A stretch of DNA of 64,000 nt, taken from positions 1-64,000 of the forward strand of contig JACRFB010000053.1 of assembly GCA_016218045.1 (NCBI GenBank), written 5' to 3'. The stretch is from Ignavibacteriota bacterium. GTDB lineage: Bacteria > Bacteroidota > Ignavibacteria > SZUA-365. Positions within the stretch are counted from its first letter, which is position 1. The number at the start of each line of letters is the position of its first letter. Under the pieces are notes generated by a model, which did not search any database, had not been told where the DNA came from, and saw only the letters and a list, made by a program, of their open reading frames with translations. The position numbers and the translations under genes are program-made. Of this stretch, positions 8,066 through 16,183 are shown piece by piece.

Positions 8066-9168
8066 CGCGTCCCACGTGAAACGTCGTGCGGCAAACGTAT
8101 CACACCGTCGTCGTCCACGCTCACCCCTGTCTCCGGAAAATCCGCCCGATTCAATTCGCGAAGCAGAGGAAGTACGGCTTTGCTGCTGTCGCGTTGAGCC
8201 CCGCCGGGCTTTTGCTGCACGACCGCGTGCAAGCGGCCGCGACGAAACGCACCATCGGGCGCAAGACGCGCTTCCAGTATGCAGGAGATGCCGTTCGGTC
8301 CGTTGAGATTAAACATGGCCCAGGTGGCGAAGTTGCCGAGTGAATAGGCGATGAGCCGGTCCTTATATACTTCCATGCCGCGGACGACATGCGGTCCGTG
8401 TCCGATCACAATGTCTGCGCCCGCGTCCACCATTGCATGCGTGAAGAGCCGCAGCGAGCCGCGCTTCTCGCCGAAGGCCGTCTCCTCGCCATACGGGACG
8501 TGTTGATGTTTTGCGCCTTCCGCGCCGCCGTGGAAGGACACGATCACGATGTCGGACGAATCGACCGCGCGGCGCAATAGTGCGCGCGCCGCGTTGAGGT
8601 CGCGCAGGTTGTTTGAATCCTCGTCGTAAGAAAACGCGACCAGCGCAATGCGCCGCGTCCCGGCCGTGTGATAGCGGATACTGCCCGGCGGACCCGACCA
8701 GCCGATGCCTGTGCTGTCGAGCGCGCGGATCGTGCTCGTCCGACCCGCCTCCCCGAAGTCGAGCGCGTGGTTGTTGGCGATGCTGAGCAGGTCGAAACCC
8801 GCGTCCACAAGATGGCGCACATAACGAACCGGCGTGCGGAAGGCGTAGCAGTTCGGCTCATTGTCCGCACATTTTTCCGAGCGCCCCCCGTCTATCAGCG
8901 GCCCCTCGAGATTGCCGAAGGTGATATCCGCGGCGCGGAGAATATCGCGCACATCGAGGAACAGCGAATCACCGTCCGAGGGCGGCAGCAGCGCGCCTTC
9001 AGGGAATGTGGATCCCATCATGATATCGCCCACGGCGGTCAGGACGAGCACGCTGTCGTCCGCGCGGCGAACGTCGGATGGGCGCGCGTCACGTCGCTCA
9101 CCGGCTTCACATCCGGAGGCGATGAGGAGGGTACCCACAAACACGAACACTGCGTACCGGGCTATCAC
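8062..9168 (-). CDS. CapA-family lipoprotein (PGA_cap phosphoesterase fold)
   Basis: A 368-residue lipoprotein with lipobox-like LIASGC near the N-terminus, followed by a CapA/PGA_cap domain of the calcineurin-like phosphoesterase superfamily. Motifs seen in order: TAVGDIMMG, FGNLEGPL, IANNHALDFG, VSFHGG, IGHGPHVV and SLGNFA. In Bacillus CapA belongs to the poly-gamma-glutamate capsule system, but most bacterial members stand alone and their role is not settled. The GTG start overlaps the HigA-like stop codon (GTGA), so translation is probably coupled to the upstream regulator gene. No capB or capC lies nearby. Confidence 0.82.
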   Translation of the reverse strand: MIARYAVFVFVGTLLIASGCEAGERRDARPSDVRRADDSVLVLTAVGDIMMGSTFPEGALLPPSDGDSLFLDVRDILRAADITFGNLEGPLIDGGRSEKCADNEPNCYAFRTPVRYVRHLVDAGFDLLSIANNHALDFGEAGRTSTIRALDSTGIGWSGPPGSIRYHTAGTRRIALVAFSYDEDSNNLRDLNAARALLRRAVDSSDIVIVSFHGGAEGAKHQHVPYGEETAFGEKRGSLRLFTHAMVDAGADIVIGHGPHVVRGMEVYKDRLIAYSLGNFATWAMFNLNGPNGISCILEARLAPDGAFRRGRLHAVVQQKPGGAQRDSSKAVLPLLRELNRADFPETGVSVDDDGVIRLPHDVSRGTR

Positions 9169-9491
9169 CTCTTATGGCTCCTTCTGGTGGAGACGTAGGG
9201 CTGGATCGACTCCGCCACCACATGTACAAGTTCCTCTTCGGCACGCTCAATATCGTACCGTACCTGCAGGTTCATCCAAAACAGCGGCGATACGTCGAAG
9301 AATGCCGCAAGACGGACGGCCGTATCCGCGGTGATACCGCGTTTCCCGAGGACAATCTCATTGATGCGACGAGGAGGAACCGCGATGTCTTTCGCGAGAC
9401 GATACTGTGAGATTTCAAACGGGATGAGAAATTCGTGCAGCAGGATTTCGCCCGGGTGCACTGGGGGCAGCTTTTTATTGTAATCAGCCAT
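9165..9491 (-). CDS. higA: HigA-type antitoxin/transcriptional regulator
   Basis: A 108-residue helix-turn-helix protein. It starts with the HigA hallmark PPVHPGEILLHEFL, continues with an HTH (YRLAKDIAVPPRRINEIVLG) and a C-terminal helix typical of HigA/VapI antitoxins. HigA normally represses its own operon and neutralises an adjacent HigB ribonuclease. No HigB-sized frame precedes it: upstream is an intergenic region with inverted repeats, then the ABC transporter. It therefore looks like a solitary HigA coupled to the CapA-like gene. ATG 9491 has GAGGTGG upstream; a TTG at 9500 is less likely. Confidence 0.85.
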   Translation of the reverse strand: MADYNKKLPPVHPGEILLHEFLIPFEISQYRLAKDIAVPPRRINEIVLGKRGITADTAVRLAAFFDVSPLFWMNLQVRYDIERAEEELVHVVAESIQPYVSTRRSHKR

Positions 9492-9534
9492 GGTAATCAA
9501 CCACCTCTTCGGTTTCCTTGCACTCGAACGATAG

Positions 9535-9579
9535 TATCATGGCCAATGATAACGTTTGTCGTTACTATTGTCAAACGAT
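9535..9579. promoter_or_regulatory. Two inverted repeats, candidate HigA operator
   Basis: The divergent region between higA and the ABC genes contains TATCAT-GGCCA-ATGATA (9535-9551), a perfect 6-bp inverted repeat, and an overlapping imperfect pair AACGTTTG (9551-9558) / CAAACGAT (9572-9579). The position, 44 bp upstream of the higA start, suits autoregulation by the HTH protein. Binding is an inference. Confidence 0.45.
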
Positions 9580-9629
9580 CTGTGTGCGGTTGCTTTCGCG
9601 GCACGCTTCCCACACCTATCTTCCCGCTC

Positions 9630-10577
9630 ATGGACTCCCCCGCTATCGACGTACAGGATCTCGTCAAGATCTATAATCCCGGCAAGCCCGACGAGGTGCG
9701 CGCGCTCGACGGACTGTCGTTCCGCGTGCCGCGCGGCAGCATCTTCGGTCTGCTCGGACCAAACGGCGCGGGCAAGTCGACGCTGTTAAAAATTCTGACC
9801 ACTCTGCTGCCGCACAGCAGCGGACGCGTGTCGGTGATGGGCCATGACGTGCGCCGCGATCCCCTTGCGGTGCGCCGCAACATCTGCATCGTGCTGCAGC
9901 AAAACGCCGTGGAGCAGTTCCTTTCGGTCGAGGACAATTTCAAGACTTTCGGGCGCTTCCACGGCCTCAGCGCGCGGGAGGTGGCCGAGCGCAGCGAACG
10001 TCTCTATGACGTGTTCGGACTCGAGGCCGAACGCACGCAGAAAGTGATAGACCTGAGCGGCGGCTTCAAGCGGCGTGTGCAGGTGGCGAAGGTGTTCATG
10101 ATCGACGCCCCCGTGATCTTTCTCGACGAAGCCACGACAGGCATGGATCCGATCAACAAACGCGCGACGATGGACGCCGTGGCGAGCGAGGCGAAACGCG
10201 GGCGCACCGTGGTGCTGACCACACACCTGCTCGAGGAGGCCGAGGAACTCTGCGACACCATTCTCTTCATCAACAAGGGCCGCGCGGTGCTCGAGGGCGA
10301 TCTGTACACGATCAAGGCGCGCGCACACGCCATCGTGGACGTCAGCGCCACCTTCGAACGCATCGACGATGGGCTCGCCGCCCGCATCCGCGCTCTGCCC
10401 TCCCTGCGCACACAGATCATCGGAAGCACGGCGGTGCTCACCGTCAACGCCGACGCGCAGCCGCCCTATCCCCTGCTCGGCAGTCTGCTCGCGCTCGGCA
10501 CCGCACTCACCTTCGAGGTGCGCGGCGCGACACTCGAGGACGTGTTCCTCGACGTGATGCGGGAGGAGACGCCATGA
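9630..10577 (+). CDS. ABC transporter ATP-binding protein
   Basis: A 315-residue cytoplasmic ATPase of an ABC-2/DRA-type exporter. It shows Walker A GPNGAGKST (about 41-49), a signature loop LSGGFKRRVQVAK, Walker B VIFLDEATTG and the H-loop LTTHLLEE. After the nucleotide-binding domain comes a roughly 90-residue C-terminal domain ending TLEDVFLDVM, as in drug or antibiotic exporters of this class. ATG 9630 is where the homology starts; the longer open frame reaches into the divergent promoter. The stop overlaps the permease ATG by 4 bp, so the two form an operon. Confidence 0.93.
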   Translation: MDSPAIDVQDLVKIYNPGKPDEVRALDGLSFRVPRGSIFGLLGPNGAGKSTLLKILTTLLPHSSGRVSVMGHDVRRDPLAVRRNICIVLQQNAVEQFLSVEDNFKTFGRFHGLSAREVAERSERLYDVFGLEAERTQKVIDLSGGFKRRVQVAKVFMIDAPVIFLDEATTGMDPINKRATMDAVASEAKRGRTVVLTTHLLEEAEELCDTILFINKGRAVLEGDLYTIKARAHAIVDVSATFERIDDGLAARIRALPSLRTQIIGSTAVLTVNADAQPPYPLLGSLLALGTALTFEVRGATLEDVFLDVMREETP

Positions 10578-11344
10578 GCCGCTTCGCCTTCATCGGCGCG
10601 GTGATGTACCGCGAATTCAAGGTGCGCACCACCAGTCTCACCTGGATACTGTTCGACATGGCCGTGCCGCTGTTCCATCTGCTGCTGTTCGGCATCGGAC
10701 TCAACACCGCCTTCACGACGGGGGTCGCGGTGTCGGGCAGCACCGTGTCGTACAGCACATTTTTCCTCGCCGGCGTACTCTCGATGTCGGGCTTCGGACT
10801 CGCGATGAACGCATCGTGGGGATTTTTCTCGGACCGCGACAACGGCATCTTCTATGAGTTCCTCACATACCCGATGACGCGCGGTGAATTCCTGCTCGGA
10901 AAAAACCTCTTCTACGCGTGTTTTACCACGGTGCAGGCCTCGATCACGCTGGGCATCGGCGCGCTGCTGCTCGCCATCCCGGTGCGCTGGGACATGCTGC
11001 CCCTGCTGCTCGCGGCGAACATCGTGTTCACGGCGGGCTGGTTCTTTTTCCTCTCGCTGTTCGCGCTGCGTATCCGGCGCAACGACATGTACAACACCAT
11101 CATCAACGTGTTGTACTTCGTGCTGATGTTCGCAAGCAGCATGTTTTTTCCGCTCGACAACGCGCCCGGCTGGCTCCGCGCGGTCGCGCTCGCGAATCCC
11201 CTTACCTGGAGCACCGACACACTGCGGCACCTCTCCGTGGGTATCGGAGATCCGGACCGGATACTCCTTTATGCGGGCGCCTTTCTCGCCTTCTCCGTCG
11301 TCGGCTTCATCGCCGCCGTCCGCTCCCTGCGCAGCGCCGCGTGA
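10574..11344 (+). CDS. ABC-2 type transporter permease
   Basis: A 256-residue inner-membrane permease with about six hydrophobic segments, the partner of the upstream ATPase. The ABC-2 signature region is recognisable as MFFPLDNAPGWLRAVALANPLTW, just before the last membrane segment. With the ATPase it should form an exporter for a lipid, polysaccharide or drug; the substrate is not evident. The start codon overlaps the ATPase stop. The gene ends right at an octamer repeat array. Confidence 0.92.
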   Translation: MSRFAFIGAVMYREFKVRTTSLTWILFDMAVPLFHLLLFGIGLNTAFTTGVAVSGSTVSYSTFFLAGVLSMSGFGLAMNASWGFFSDRDNGIFYEFLTYPMTRGEFLLGKNLFYACFTTVQASITLGIGALLLAIPVRWDMLPLLLAANIVFTAGWFFFLSLFALRIRRNDMYNTIINVLYFVLMFASSMFFPLDNAPGWLRAVALANPLTWSTDTLRHLSVGIGDPDRILLYAGAFLAFSVVGFIAAVRSLRSAA

Positions 11345-11349
11345 TGTCG

Positions 11350-11545
11350 GACAGCGGGAGAGCGGGACAGCGGGACAGCGGGATAGCGGGATAGCGGGAC
11401 AGCGGGACAGCGGGACAGCGGGGCAACGGGACAGAGACACAGTGTCTCGCTGAGTCCCGCGAAGCGGGAAAGCGCGACGGGACAGCGGGACAATGGGACA
11501 GAGACACAGTGTCTCGCTGAGCGGAGTCGAAGCGCGACGGAACAT
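11350..11545. repeat. AGCGGGAC octamer array with palindromic modules
   Basis: About ten degenerate copies of the octamer AGCGGGAC/AGCGGGAT (11350-11430), then two copies of a module containing the perfect palindrome GAGACACAGTGTCTC (11434-11448 and 11501-11515, 67 bp apart) followed by CGCTGAG and GAAGCG stretches. This is the reverse-complement form of the array at 1-190. It fills the space between the convergent ABC permease and the transpeptidase gene and could act as a hairpin terminator there. Confidence 0.85.
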
Positions 11546-11565
11546 CGGAATTCCAAAACGCGGCG

Positions 11566-12321
11566 TCAGCGAGTACGAACGGTGTAGGAGCCGTGGGGTG
11601 TTGTAGTGACGCGCGGCACGGACTTTTCCGCCTCGAAAGCTGTGTACACTGTTTCGAGTCCGGTCCAGAAACGCAGCAGGTCGGCATCATTCCGAGCATT
11701 CTTGCGAAGCACGTCGTACACATCACCCTGCATTCTGCACGGGAAGACGTGGACGGGAATGCCGCGCTGGCCGGCGCGGCGCGCGTCGGAACACAGGATG
11801 TATAGCTCCTGTATTTCCTCGGTGCTGATCGAGATGCAGCCGATACTGACACACATGCCGTGTATGTAGATGTCGCCACCGAGACGCCGCGTGCGCGGAT
11901 TCCGCGCGCGGTCGGCCGCGTTGGGGTAATCGATGCGCATGGAGAGGTGGTAGCTGCTCCACGGATTAAAGAGGTCGATCGTATAACACCCCTCGGGGAT
12001 CTGGCCGTCGCCCTCCTCGTTTTTCGGGCCCGCTTCGCCCGACGTTCCGCAGATCCGGTACTGTCGCAGCTTCACACACCCGTCCCCGCGCTGCGCCCAC
12101 ACCTCCACCACGCGCTCCTCCTTGAACACGCGCAGATAGAGCCGCAGGGTGGCGCGTGTCACACCCGCGGCGCGCACGGCCGCTGTGAGCGCCGAATCGG
12201 TGGCACGGCGAGCCGCCGCGACACGCGGTGTTTCACGGACGGCGCGCTGCGCCGCGTTCTGCGCCGACACAGCCGCCACGAGCAGCACACAGAGCACAAA
12301 GATTCGTCGTAGCATTGTCAT
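11566..12321 (-). CDS. L,D-transpeptidase (YkuD/YafK-like) family protein
   Basis: A 251-residue exported protein with an N-terminal signal peptide (MLRRIFVLCVLLVAAVSA). The catalytic motif of L,D-transpeptidases is seen as IYIHGMCVSIGCISIS, with His in IHG and the nucleophile Cys in IGCIS near residue 162. Upstream is IPEGCYTIDLFNPWSSYHLSM, typical of the YafK branch. Such enzymes form 3-3 peptidoglycan cross-links, attach lipoproteins or trim such links in the periplasm. It lies downstream of the GldM-like gene, separated by a strong hairpin, so it may be a separate unit. Confidence 0.85.
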   Translation of the reverse strand: MTMLRRIFVLCVLLVAAVSAQNAAQRAVRETPRVAAARRATDSALTAAVRAAGVTRATLRLYLRVFKEERVVEVWAQRGDGCVKLRQYRICGTSGEAGPKNEEGDGQIPEGCYTIDLFNPWSSYHLSMRIDYPNAADRARNPRTRRLGGDIYIHGMCVSIGCISISTEEIQELYILCSDARRAGQRGIPVHVFPCRMQGDVYDVLRKNARNDADLLRFWTGLETVYTAFEAEKSVPRVTTTPHGSYTVRTR

Positions 12322-12363
12322 CCCCTGTAATTACGTGTTTGGTATTCTTGTTTGCAACGGCGG

Positions 12364-12397
12364 GGCGGACCGGAACACCGTCGCTTTCCGGTCCGCC
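12364..12397 (-). terminator. Perfect 12-bp stem-loop after the GldM-like gene
   Basis: GGCGGACCGGAA (12364-12375) and TTCCGGTCCGCC (12386-12397) form a perfect 12-bp stem with a 10-nt loop, just beyond the GldM-like stop codon on the minus strand. There is no clear U-run, so this could be a terminator without a U-tract or an mRNA-stabilising hairpin. Confidence 0.55.
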
Positions 12398-12411
12398 GTC
12401 CGATGCCGCCC

Positions 12412-13884
12412 TTATTTCAACGCCGTCTCGTCGCGGTACAGCGTGAGAGGATACCGTTCGCGCACATTCCCCGCGCTGATCGACACGATGGCGGGCGTGC
12501 CCTCGGTCGAGACTTTGCCCTTCAACGAGAATATCAGCAGCGTGTAGGCCGGATACGTGCGCAGCTCGACATCGTCAAGCAGATCCCTTCCGGCCTCATC
12601 CTCCACCGACAGCGTGATCTCGCCCTGTTGTACCGGAACGCTGTACTCGCTGCGGCGTCGGCCGTAGCGCGATATCTCGACCTCGAATTTCTGGGTGATG
12701 GGATACTCGCCGTTACGCACGAACGTGGAGGGATCGATACGATACGGCGTGTCCTCGACACGGATCACAAACTCGGACGACCCCCGGCCCTTGACGGAGT
12801 AGGGCTTGCCGTCGTACGTGGCGCGGAGCACAAGATTCCCCGCCTTCACGGGTTTGAATTCCACATCCTGTCCGCTGCGCCCGAGCACTTCGCGCCCGTC
12901 TTGCAGCAGTTGCCACTTGTACTTGCTCGAGACCGTGAGGCCTGCGACACCGATACGCGCGCGGAAGGTTTCGTGCACGAACACACGCTGCGGCACCGCG
13001 GTGCCGGCCGCGTCGGACACCGACACGGTGAACGCCGCGGTCGCAGCGCTCTGCGTGCCTTCACCCCGATTGTCGTGCGCCGACAGAGTGACACGGTGTT
13101 TGCCCGGTTCGGCGAAGGAGCCCTTCCACACCAGCCCCGCGCCCTCCGCGATGACCGTGCCGCTGCTCGGGGTGATGGAGACACGCGAGGGATCCGTGCC
13201 CGACACGGAGACCGGCACGGCGACCTCGAAACCCGCGGCGGTTTCGGCGTCGGCCACGTCGAGCGAGAGCGGATCGGCGTCCGACACCACCGTGACAGCC
13301 ATGCTCGACGTCACATGTTCACTGCGGCGCAGCATCGTGTCGGCGCTCATGCCGGTGAGCTGTTCGAAAACCGCGCGCTCGATTTCGAAGTCGCCGATGC
13401 GGATTTTGCCGCCGCCGCTCAATCCTGCAAAATCAGTGCCCGTGACACCCTCGAAGGTGTAGCGCCCCGAGGATCCGGGACGGAAGTCGAAGACGAAGGC
13501 CTGTTCGCCATTTTCGTTGCGAAGGAATTCACTGCGGATGTCGCGACCGAATCGCAGCGTGTCCACAACACGGCCGTCGCGGCGCACGGTGATGCGCGGA
13601 CTGACGGTCACCTGCCTGTCGGGACCGAGTCCCATCACCGCAAATCGAATCGCGCGCGTTTCGCCCACACGCATCATCGCGCTGCCGCTGGTCACGGCGA
13701 CGGGGATGCTGTTGGCGAGCTGCAGAACCACCTTCCGCACCATGTCACGCAGCCGTTCCTGCTCGGCGAGCAGGGCGCTTTCGGCGTCGTCGCGTTCGAC
13801 GATGATGATAAGCAGTTCGCAGACCACGGCGAGGTACAGGAAGAAATAGACCTGGTACTTGGCGTAATGACGGGCGCTGTTCAT
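12412..13884 (-). CDS. GldM-like membrane-anchored periplasmic protein
   Basis: A 490-residue protein with one N-terminal membrane helix (about 12-30, FFLYLAVVCELLIIIV) and a long periplasmic part rich in beta strands that looks like several Ig-like domains, ending in a domain with PYRIDPSTFVRNGEYP. This topology, with a basic residue just before the helix, matches GldM/PorM, the periplasm-spanning half of the type IX secretion motor. The gene follows a GldL-like gene by 11 bp with a GGAGG ribosome-binding site, the normal gldL-gldM order. The sequence is too divergent to be certain, and an unrelated anchored Ig-domain protein is possible. Confidence 0.6.
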   Translation of the reverse strand: MNSARHYAKYQVYFFLYLAVVCELLIIIVERDDAESALLAEQERLRDMVRKVVLQLANSIPVAVTSGSAMMRVGETRAIRFAVMGLGPDRQVTVSPRITVRRDGRVVDTLRFGRDIRSEFLRNENGEQAFVFDFRPGSSGRYTFEGVTGTDFAGLSGGGKIRIGDFEIERAVFEQLTGMSADTMLRRSEHVTSSMAVTVVSDADPLSLDVADAETAAGFEVAVPVSVSGTDPSRVSITPSSGTVIAEGAGLVWKGSFAEPGKHRVTLSAHDNRGEGTQSAATAAFTVSVSDAAGTAVPQRVFVHETFRARIGVAGLTVSSKYKWQLLQDGREVLGRSGQDVEFKPVKAGNLVLRATYDGKPYSVKGRGSSEFVIRVEDTPYRIDPSTFVRNGEYPITQKFEVEISRYGRRRSEYSVPVQQGEITLSVEDEAGRDLLDDVELRTYPAYTLLIFSLKGKVSTEGTPAIVSISAGNVRERYPLTLYRDETALK

Positions 13885-13895
13885 GACCGGCCTCC

Positions 13896-14741
13896 TTAGA
13901 GCGCCTTCGACGGCCTGATCGACGACGAGACCAGCGCGCCGTGACGCTCCTCCAGTTCGCGGATCACCGACTGCAGGCGCGCCTTGACATCCTCGTACGC
14001 CAGGTCGCCCGCTGGCGGTGGCGGCGCCTCGGGAAGCTCACCGCCTGTGTCGCGCTCGTACCATGTGGTCATGCCGAGCATGCACAACACGCTGATCTCG
14101 ATGATGATCGCAACGATGATGAGATCGGGCTGATGCGGCACCAGGAATTTAATACCGCGGAGTCCGATAATCAGGATCAGGAACGCGGTGCCGATGAATG
14201 CGAGTGCCGTGATGTTGTTCCGGTACAGCGGGATGAAGTCCTCGCGCATGAAGCCCGCGAAGGCGGTGCGGATGCGGCCTCCGCGCGAGAGCCATTTCTG
14301 CGGCTCGCGCGTGAACAGGCGCCCCAGATCGGGCGCGATGGATGTGGCGAGCAGGAATTTGCCCGTCGCCTTGTGCAGCGCGCCGCGGAACAGGATGAGC
14401 CCGAGCGGAGTGAAGAACAGCACGACGCAGAGCAGCGACAACGCGAGCACCGACGTGATGACACGCATGTCGATGATGAACGTCGAGGTCCCGATGCGGG
14501 TCACATATTCTCCGCTCCACAGATTCGCAAAAACACCGCCCTCGGAGGGCAGGAGGCGCTGCAATTCGGCGATGCTGGCCTGCGTGAGATCACGTGCGGG
14601 CGTTTCGGCGCGCAGGCGCGATTGTAAGTCGGACAGCGTGATGCCGCCCTGTGTATCGAAATCGGCGGGGGCGGGCATCGCGAACGCCGAAACGGCGCAG
14701 ACGAGTGACAAGACGATAGCGGCCAACAGGAAGTGTTTCAT
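13896..14741 (-). CDS. GldL-like inner-membrane protein with N-terminal extension
   Basis: A 281-residue membrane protein. After a signal-like segment (1-21) and a polar stretch come hydrophobic helices at about 94-118, 177-201 and 206-228. The last two form a hairpin resembling GldL: helix, GIKFLVPHQPD, then IIVAIIIEISVL with a glutamate (E215) buried in the second helix, placed like the proton-pathway glutamate of GldL. Canonical GldL has only this hairpin at its N-terminus plus a cytoplasmic tail; here about 170 residues precede it. ATG 14741 has AGGAGG at ideal spacing and gives the clean signal segment, so it is preferred to the upstream start at 14783. Confidence 0.6.
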   Translation of the reverse strand: MKHFLLAAIVLSLVCAVSAFAMPAPADFDTQGGITLSDLQSRLRAETPARDLTQASIAELQRLLPSEGGVFANLWSGEYVTRIGTSTFIIDMRVITSVLALSLLCVVLFFTPLGLILFRGALHKATGKFLLATSIAPDLGRLFTREPQKWLSRGGRIRTAFAGFMREDFIPLYRNNITALAFIGTAFLILIIGLRGIKFLVPHQPDLIIVAIIIEISVLCMLGMTTWYERDTGGELPEAPPPPAGDLAYEDVKARLQSVIRELEERHGALVSSSIRPSKAL

Positions 14742-15158
14742 GGCGCGGTCCTCCTCCGGAGTGACGTGGCGGGGATTCGACACGCGCGGGCGCCGCCCTG
14801 CATGCTGCCGCGGGCGGATCTTCGGACCCGCGCGCGCGTGTGAGTGATACGGTCGATGATACGTGTGAACATTGTGTGTCTCGTGTTGAAGTACCTACGT
14901 ATCAGAGCAGTATCATGGCCACCGGAGATGTGATGAGAAGGATGTCCCGCAGAAATTGTTCAAGAACCGTACCACAACACGACCGCGTTTCCAGGCCGGA
15001 GACGAGACATTCAGCACTTCGTCCGTGAAGAGGATTCACGCCGCGGGCATAAATGTCACAATCCCCGGCTTCGACGCCGGAACGGGCCGCGCAGACCTCC
15101 CTCCCCTCGCGGCCACCCATGCTGGGCTGTTCCGGTATGCCGTGCACAGCGGACACGG
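14742..15158. other. Intergenic region, 417 bp
   Basis: No convincing gene. Short frames here lack ribosome-binding sites and recognisable content. Two TGATAC direct repeats (near 14846-14862) and a GTATCAT (14910-14916) resemble half-sites of the palindrome upstream of the WYL gene. The region should hold the promoter of the GldL/GldM-like pair and the 3' end of the ARPP-1-like transcript. Confidence 0.5.
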
Positions 15159-16067
15159 TCAGGCGCCGAGACGCAGCGCGGAAAAGTGGACAAGCTGTTC
15201 GTCGACATAGAGCCCGAAGCCCGTGACCGTTTCTGTCTGGAAACGCTGTTCGGTTCCGAGAGCGGCGCCGGGGAAAGTGCTTCGTTCGACGGTGTCCATC
15301 GTGTCGAGGAAATCGAGCGTCTTGTACTCCGCCTCCGCCCGCCCGAGTTCCTTCCCGGTCGGTGCGAGAAACACCATCTCGAGTCCGATGCCGCGCAGGA
15401 GTTTGGGGAAGTACTCCGCGTAGATGTCCCGGCGGTTAAAGACGTCGACACACACAAGATCATTGTCGATAAAAAACGCGCAGCCGTTGGCGTCGGGTTC
15501 GTTTGTGAAACTCGCGAGGAAGTCGCCGTGATCCGCGCGGCGCGCCTCGAAGATGTCCGACAGCGACGAGGTCGGCGAGCGCACTTCGTGCAGATGCTGA
15601 TACGAGGCGACCCTGTCCCAGATGTCGCCCTGGTCCGACAGGTAGCCGCGTTTGTTCTGCAGATTGTCGTGCACCTGCTGGGACTTGCCAGAGCGCAGCT
15701 TCGACGGCGCGACGTAGTCCGACGGCGAGAATCGTTTCGACACCATCTGCCAGCGTCCGCCCTCGACGCAGGTGACGGCGATGGTGGTTTTGGAGCCGGC
15801 ACCGATGAGCATCGATGTGTTGATGACGCGGTTCTGTTTGGCGCCGATCAGGATGTCGCCGTCCATAAAAAAGACGGGCTGTGCGGCGGTGTTGATGACG
15901 AACAGTTGGTTGACACTTCCCGATTCGCTGACCTCGCGCACTTCGAGCAGGCCGGCTTTCATGGCACGGTCACCGCTGATATATTCCAGCGTATCCCGCG
16001 CGACAGTGGTGAACTGCAGGGCCGCGAGGCGGTTGTTGACGTGAAAGGCGAGTGGTTTGACGATCAT
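15159..16067 (-). CDS. ARPP-1 domain protein
   Basis: A 302-residue soluble protein matching the ARPP-1 family (ARG and Rhodanese-Phosphatase-superfamily-associated). The most recognisable part is GDILIGAKQNRVINTSML followed by IAVTCVEGGRW near residues 70-105, with a second conserved block near CVDVFNRRDIYAEYFPKLL. The biochemical function is unknown; the family was named from its association with ADP-ribosyl-glycohydrolase and phosphatase genes in predicted conflict and stress systems. The start has AGGAGG. It is divergent from the WYL regulator with a perfect palindrome between them, so the two probably form one regulated unit. Confidence 0.75.
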   Translation of the reverse strand: MIVKPLAFHVNNRLAALQFTTVARDTLEYISGDRAMKAGLLEVREVSESGSVNQLFVINTAAQPVFFMDGDILIGAKQNRVINTSMLIGAGSKTTIAVTCVEGGRWQMVSKRFSPSDYVAPSKLRSGKSQQVHDNLQNKRGYLSDQGDIWDRVASYQHLHEVRSPTSSLSDIFEARRADHGDFLASFTNEPDANGCAFFIDNDLVCVDVFNRRDIYAEYFPKLLRGIGLEMVFLAPTGKELGRAEAEYKTLDFLDTMDTVERSTFPGAALGTEQRFQTETVTGFGLYVDEQLVHFSALRLGA

Positions 16068-16119
16068 GAGGTCCTCCTGTGTGATGTCGCAAATCTATCG
16101 CACCCCGGCGCCCGTTTCG

Positions 16120-16136
16120 GTATCATTCGATGATAC
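16120..16136. promoter_or_regulatory. Palindrome GTATCAT-TCG-ATGATAC, candidate WYL operator
   Basis: A perfect 7-bp inverted repeat with a 3-bp centre, 53 bp upstream of the ARPP-1-like start and 48 bp upstream of the WYL start. This is the expected place for an autoregulated divergent operator. No other perfect copy was seen in the window; TATCAT-N5-ATGATA at 9535 has the same half-site with different spacing. Confidence 0.6.
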
Positions 16137-16183
16137 TTTCGCGTGGAACACACAGCATTTATTTGTCCCTCCCGGATTCCGCC

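Noticed and set aside
9492-9629. Search for a HigB toxin beside higA
   Set aside because: The 138-bp gap to the ABC gene is too small for higB, and no frame of suitable size with HigB motifs exists on either side.
12352-13899. 515-codon + strand frame opposite the GldM-like gene
   Set aside because: Composition (His/Arg/Ala-rich, no domains) is that of an antisense shadow. The minus-strand frame has a signal anchor, beta domains and a ribosome-binding site.
9535-14921. Identical 13-mer AGTATCATGGCCA at 9533 and 14909 as a shared regulatory site
   Set aside because: In 64 kb some 13-mer matches are expected by chance, and only the first lies in an inverted repeat.
14742-15158. Short frames of 62-84 codons between the GldL-like and ARPP-1-like genes
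   Set aside because: No ribosome-binding site, no hydrophobic or conserved pattern, and mutually overlapping on both strands.
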